Below, piece by piece: positions 59,118 through 64,000 of a DNA stretch of 64,000 bases. The stretch is from Pocillopora verrucosa (Eukaryota; Cnidaria; Anthozoa; Scleractinia; Pocilloporidae). Position numbers and translations under genes: made by a program. Under the pieces are notes generated by a model that saw nothing but the letters and a program-made list of their open reading frames with translations, was not told the DNA's origin and searched no databases. The stretch covers positions 62,001-126,000 of the forward strand of contig NC_089325.1 of NCBI RefSeq assembly GCF_036669915.1, read 5' to 3'. Position 1 is the stretch's first letter. Each line of letters starts with the position of its first letter.

Positions 59118-62100
59118 ATGTTTTTGTTCAATAACGTTGCATTTACTGCGACGGTCGTCTCCATCATCTCTTGTTGTATTTTCTGGACACAAGCTCTAGC
59201 TTCACAGCCTCACATATTGCTACTATTGGTCGATGATTTGGGATGGAGCGATGTTGGATATCACGGTTCGCAAATAAAGACTCCTAATGTAGACAGACTT
59301 GCTCGTGAAGGAGTTATCCTTGAGAATTACTATGTCCAACAATACTGTACACCAACTAGAGGATCTCTCATGACAGGCCGGTATCCAATACACACCGGTG
59401 CGCATGTTTTACTAGTTTTCTTCCTTAAGACTCACGAAAAACATGTTTTGGCCGGCCTTTAGGGGGTAACTTTTCAGTATCTCAACAGCTAATATCATGC
59501 TAGGGTTAATTTTGGGTTAGGGGAGGGGTAGGTGCGTAGTTGCTGAGAAACTTTCATTGATCCAACTTTTGTGACCTTAGAGGAACTTCTGTACCAAGTT
59601 GTCCTGCAGCCACTGCTAGGAACCCGAGATGCTATGTTCATTCAATTTCTAGTGGGGAGGGTAAGGGTAACTTTAAAGTGGGGACAAGTAAATTAAACTT
59701 TACTGAAACTTAATCAACATTATTGAATCAAGTGAACAAGCTAATCATATCAGTGTCAGAGAAATGGATTGTAGAAGACCAAGCTCAGTTTGTATACATG
59801 TGGGATGAAGATTGCTGTCAACTGGATCATGTGGGGACAAAGGAGACTTAGAGGTCCATGCCACTCCCCCTCCACCCATCTTTCCCATCTCAACTTTTCA
59901 GGGGGGGCATGTTGAAGAAAAGGATTTTTTGGCAAAGTTTAATGTGATGAGTGGAAGACTGGTTTCAGAATTTCCTTAAAGTGATTACAGCCCAGTCATT
60001 TGCAATTCCTGCATTATCTGTTTATAGACTTCTCCATTTTGATTTACCCTGGAGATCCCTTTTTTTCCTGTTCCCATGTTTGTGGCAAAATTTTACAGTT
60101 TGAAAAACAAAGTTAACTTGAAATCTTTAACCTTCCATTTTAAATCCAGGACATATTCCTTATAAGCTAGTTTCTTCAAACAGTATTGAAGCAAAGTTTA
60201 ACCAAAAAAATTCAAATGAAGAATTACTGACAGCTGTTTCTTTACATTTTCAGGCCTACAACATCGAGCAATTCTTAGTTTAACCCCTTTTGGACTTCCT
60301 CTAGAATTCTCCATTCTACCAGAGAAGTTAAAAGAAGTAGGTAGGTTGAGTATCTAAATTATGTTACTTTTAATCCTTTAACTCCCAAGATCTGATTTCT
60401 AATTCCCCCTCCAGCTGCTGCACATTTCCTTTGAAATTAGTTACAAGAATTTGGTGTAACTGTACTTGTAGATCAAGATAGCAACATCTGCCTGAAAACT
60501 TTTAATATTATCATTACCTGTTTACAAGATAATGTATAGATATTATAGGGAGAAATTACATGTTATCACTTCTCAGAGTTAATAGGCAAAGGCTTCCAAA
60601 TTGGCTTGTAGTATGAACCAACTTTAATGTACATAAAAACCCAAAACCACTCACAAAGTCATCAAAACTCAAAATGTACACAACTTAGAATACATAGGTG
60701 GATGTGAATTTGTATTTGAGTTCAAGTTGAAGCTAGAATTATTCCAAAGAAAAAAAAGTGTAACAAAGACTACAGTAACTATATTTTTCTCCACTATGAC
60801 CAAAACACTAAAAAATGGTCCAAAACACAAAACCAGAAAATATAAATGCCCCCCATTTCAAGGAATTTGTATGCTTACTTATTATAATTACTATAGCTGT
60901 TGTAAAATAGAAACATTATTTTACCATTAAGAGCTCAAGGTTTTGGTAACCTGATTCCTAATTATAAAACCAAGATTGATATATAAAAGTAAAATTAAAG
61001 AGCTATATAAATGAATAAAAATAACTATTTATTAATAAACAACCATGTATTTATAAACTAAAATTATGCAGATTCTAAGTCTGCAGCATGTCACTTAGAG
61101 AGTTCTTTGCACAAAGTATTTTAATTGCACAGAGTATTTTAATTGTGGTATACAAGAATAGCACTGACAAATTTGCCAGAGAAATTCTCTAGTGCAAGCA
61201 TATTCAAGTTGCAAGGCTAAATCGTCACAAGCATTGAACACATTTATGTACATGCACAAATATTTTTTACCTGAGCAGGAAGTATTGAAATTTTGTCTCC
61301 ATGCTTTCACTTAAATCAATGAATTATGTAGTACTCAAGAATTTCCAAGATTCCATCAAAATCCCTCAGTAGTGCCCTTACAAGCTTCTTTATTATGTAA
61401 TAAAAGTATCAATCAGTTCATACTGATCTCTGCTTCAAAAAGCTAATTAGATTGAGGTTGGATAATTAAGTAACTTTTGGTAATGGTCAGGGATGTGTTT
61501 CAATCTGACAATTTTAGAGGGAAAAACAGATAAAATGCTTGGTAGAGTGCAAGCTCCTGGCTCCAAAAGGAAAAAAATATATATTTTAAAGATGCTACAT
61601 GCAACATACCTGGGTTAATTTTCACTAAATTTAAAGGTCTGGAAGGCTGACCTAAAGGAAAGGTTGATTGTTGGTTAAAAAAAAAAATTTTAATACTTTA
61701 ATTCCCATGAGTGACCAAGACAGAATTTCTCCTTACAATATCAATACAATATCAAGTAGACCAGTGATGAGAATCATAGGAAAGAAAATATTATTTAGGG
61801 GATTAATAGTTGATCCAGTACCAAATTCTCCAAACTAACATTACAACAACTATATGGCAGAAAGTGAGGAGAATTACAAATGAGATCGTGGGAGTTAAAG
61901 GTAAAAGCGATAAGTAAGAAAATACCCCATTATGGCTCTGGCTATACCTCAGTTGACCCCTGATTACTCAATTCTCCATTTTATAAATTCATTTCAACAT
62001 ATTATGTTGCCATCATTTTCTCCATTTTAACAAATTACTTTCCACCTTAATTCTATACTAATTATTTTCATGAATTCATTTCATTTTATTATGTTGCCAT

Positions 62101-63963
62101 TTTCAGGTTACAAAACACATCTTGTTGGAAAATGGCATTTAGGTCACTATACATCTGTGAGTACTCCAACACACAGAGGCTTTGATTCCTTCTTTGGATT
62201 CTACAACTATGGACACGACCACTTCAACCACACCCATGATGGCTTTTTAGACCTCTTTGAGGGTGAAAAAGTTGCCAGAGGGTACAAAGGACAATACACT
62301 TCCCACCTTTATGTGCAGGTGATTTGGAATAAGAGTACTGTCTTAGTAAATTAATGCTGGCACATAGTTTGTCTTCTTTTCACCAGTTAAGCCCTTTAGC
62401 TCACTTTGAAGGAATCAGGTGAGGGACTGGACACTGAGTCATATGTGTGTGACAGGTAGTGCAAGAAATCCCATTATGTTCTCAGCTATTTCTGGAATTT
62501 AAAACCATATGAAAGAAAGCTGAATGGCTTTTTGGTCTAGAGTTTAAGTTTTTTCTCCCTGAATCAAATCTCAACATTTTGTGTAGGAAGTCGAGAGAAT
62601 TGTTGAAGAGCATAATTCTTCCAAGCCGTTGTTCTTATATATGGCATTTGAGAATGTCCACGACCCAATTCAGGCACCTGAAAAATACCTGAACAAATAC
62701 AGCTTCATCAAAGATAGGGATAGGAGAACTTATGCGGCCATGATGGATGTGGTGGATGAAGCCATTGGAAATATAACAAAGGCATTTAGAGAGAAAGGGT
62801 GAGGGCTTTTTTTTTATCGCTACCTACTGACAACTTTTGTGGTTTGGTTTGGGAAATATTGAAACATTGCTGTATAATGAGATCGTCCTGAGTAACTATT
62901 TGACCTCTAAGAATGATTAGCATCTAATTTCTCTATATCCCTTGTATTAAAGAGAATAAAGGAAATGAACACCAACTAAAGAAGTTCTTGATTGTCAAAC
63001 AAATTCTCCCTGTTAGCACCTTGACCCACCTTAGGAAATGTATGGAAAACAGTATGGAGAATATATATACTGATGTTTGGGTGGAAAGGGTTAATATTAT
63101 GTTGATAAATATCAAGAAAATAGATGCAAATATTTAATCATGCACAATCAACTGGGAGATAAAGGAGTATTTACATGTTTTATTACTCTACTTGGTCTGT
63201 TTTCCTTGTTGTTGTTGTTTACATCATCTTCATTGTGATTTTTCAATGTGGACTAATGTCGGCACCCAGAGACTAAAACTAAAAATCATAGGTTCATATG
63301 AAATTTTTCATGTTTCTCTTCATCTTTGGAGATCCCTAGGAAAATACTTGGGAGAGAGAAAACCTCAACAGCGGTCTCTGTTCAGTGCAGACATCCATCA
63401 GATAAACTTTCGCATTGAATTAAAACCGTCATTGTGTGCTCCCCTGGGTCTTTGAGGACATGGCCTCTTTTGTGATTTCACTCCCCCCCCCCACAACACG
63501 TTGTGTCAGAAAGACGCTCCCATTTGGGAAGAGGCTTTGCGTGAAAACCCAAAGAACAAATGCAAGGTATTAAAACTGGGTGAGATGGGGAAATTTAATG
63601 CCACTGAGAAGTTACATCTTTTTTTCAGAAGGTCATTTGGTTTGGGATGGTCTGGAAGGGATATCTTTGTTAAATAGGCGCCATCATCCTCATATTGATC
63701 CTAATTACTGTTAGTTACTGCTCTTTTTATTGACTCCTCTAGGTTGTGGAATGATACTCTTGTGATCTTTAGCTCGGACAACGGTGGAGACCCTTTCTAC
63801 CGCGGCTTCAACTACCCCCTGCGTGGATACAAGAAGACGTTGTGGGAGGGTGGCGTGAAAGCGTGCGGTTTTGTTCATGGTCAGATGCTAAAACGGAAGG
63901 GGGTGATCTCACGTGATCTCATTCACGTAACTGATTGGTATCCGACTCTTGTTAACCTAGCAG
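59118..63963 (+). CDS. Arylsulfatase B-like sulfatase, 5' part (continues past window edge)
   Basis: Exons 59118-59397, 60254-60340, 62107-62318, 62587-62798 and 63743-63963, all GT-AG and in phase, give 337 codons so far. The 3' exons lie outside the window. The start is the ATG at 59118. Residues 1-28 are a hydrophobic signal peptide (ends TQALAS). Metal ligands are in [12 protein letters not shown]. The sulfatase signature [13 protein letters not shown] has Cys77, the residue converted to formylglycine. [11 protein letters not shown] and [20 protein letters not shown] follow the ARSB/ARSI/ARSJ pattern. Expected role: lysosomal or secreted hydrolysis of sulfate esters on glycosaminoglycans. 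It is intact as far as seen. Assignment to ARSB versus ARSI/J is not possible from this part. Confidence 0.92.
60372..60590 (-). mobile_element. MITE-like repeat, family 1, reverse orientation, in sulfatase intron
   Basis: Begins CCTTTAACTCCCAAGATCTG and ends near GGGAGAAATTACATG plus TTAATAGG. It is the reverse orientation of the family at 54592 and 61692. Confidence 0.65.
61692..61905 (+). mobile_element. MITE-like repeat, family 1, in sulfatase intron
   Basis: Starts ACTTTAATTCCCATGAGTGA and ends GATCGTGGGAGTTAAAGGTA. Closest in the window to the 54592 copy. Confidence 0.75.
62900..63098 (+). mobile_element. MITE-like repeat, family 2, in sulfatase intron 4
   Basis: Begins TGACCTCTAAGAATGATTAG and ends GGTGGAAAGGGTTAA, similar to 57205-57395. 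Confidence 0.6.
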
Positions 63964-64000
63964 GTACTACAGACATAGTTATTTCCGTTTTCTTGAACTG

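Noticed and set aside
63192-63455. 87-codon plus-strand frame in sulfatase intron 4
   Set aside because: It lies between two phase-compatible exons, has no family similarity, and would interrupt the sulfatase fold.

Overview
This is nuclear DNA from an animal, most likely a cnidarian and probably a stony coral. The evidence is AT-rich intergenic DNA, genes with many short GT-AG exons, long introns, expansion of TRIM-type RING/B-box/NHL genes, and many Helitron, LINE and DNA-transposon remnants resembling cnidarian families. The organism call is an inference. I see no rRNA, tRNA, CRISPR or prokaryotic operon.

Three host gene families are present. (1) Three TRIM2/3/71-like genes lie on the minus strand: TRIM-A (7734-10004, intact), TRIM-B (26679-28890, broken by one frameshift) and TRIM-C (44900-47113, intact). 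(2) A complete 15-exon protein phosphatase methylesterase 1 gene (PPME1) lies on the minus strand at 50507-58759. I reconstructed it exon by exon and the phases are consistent throughout. (3) An arylsulfatase B-like gene lies on the plus strand from 59118, runs off the right edge, and is head-to-head with PPME1.

Layout: 1-3190 Helitron relic copy 1; 3255-3790 48-bp minisatellite; 5362-10040 a PPME1 3' fragment joined to TRIM-A; 10640-11310 another Helitron-type fragment; 12834-13185 a hammerhead-ribozyme unit between TA microsatellites; 14877-23180 Helitron relic copy 2, split by a 5.3-kb terminal-inverted-repeat transposon (16143-21455); 23190-24966 a LINE; 25010-25640 relics of a further PPME1/TRIM unit; 26040-30900 TRIM-B and its flank; 30911-35944 a TTAA-flanked transposon with a MULE nested in it; 36158-39794 a CACGG-ended transposon; 39798-43880 PPME1 fragment B (exons 11-14) interrupted by a LINE; 44260-49330 TRIM-C and its flank; 49330-58759 the real PPME1; 59118-end the arylsulfatase.

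The main architectural point is that PPME1 3' sequence plus a TRIM gene has been duplicated in tandem several times. Breakpoints sit in PPME1 intron 10, beside a G-rich minisatellite. The sister copies act as empty sites, so at least three transposon insertions can be defined to the base inside this window.
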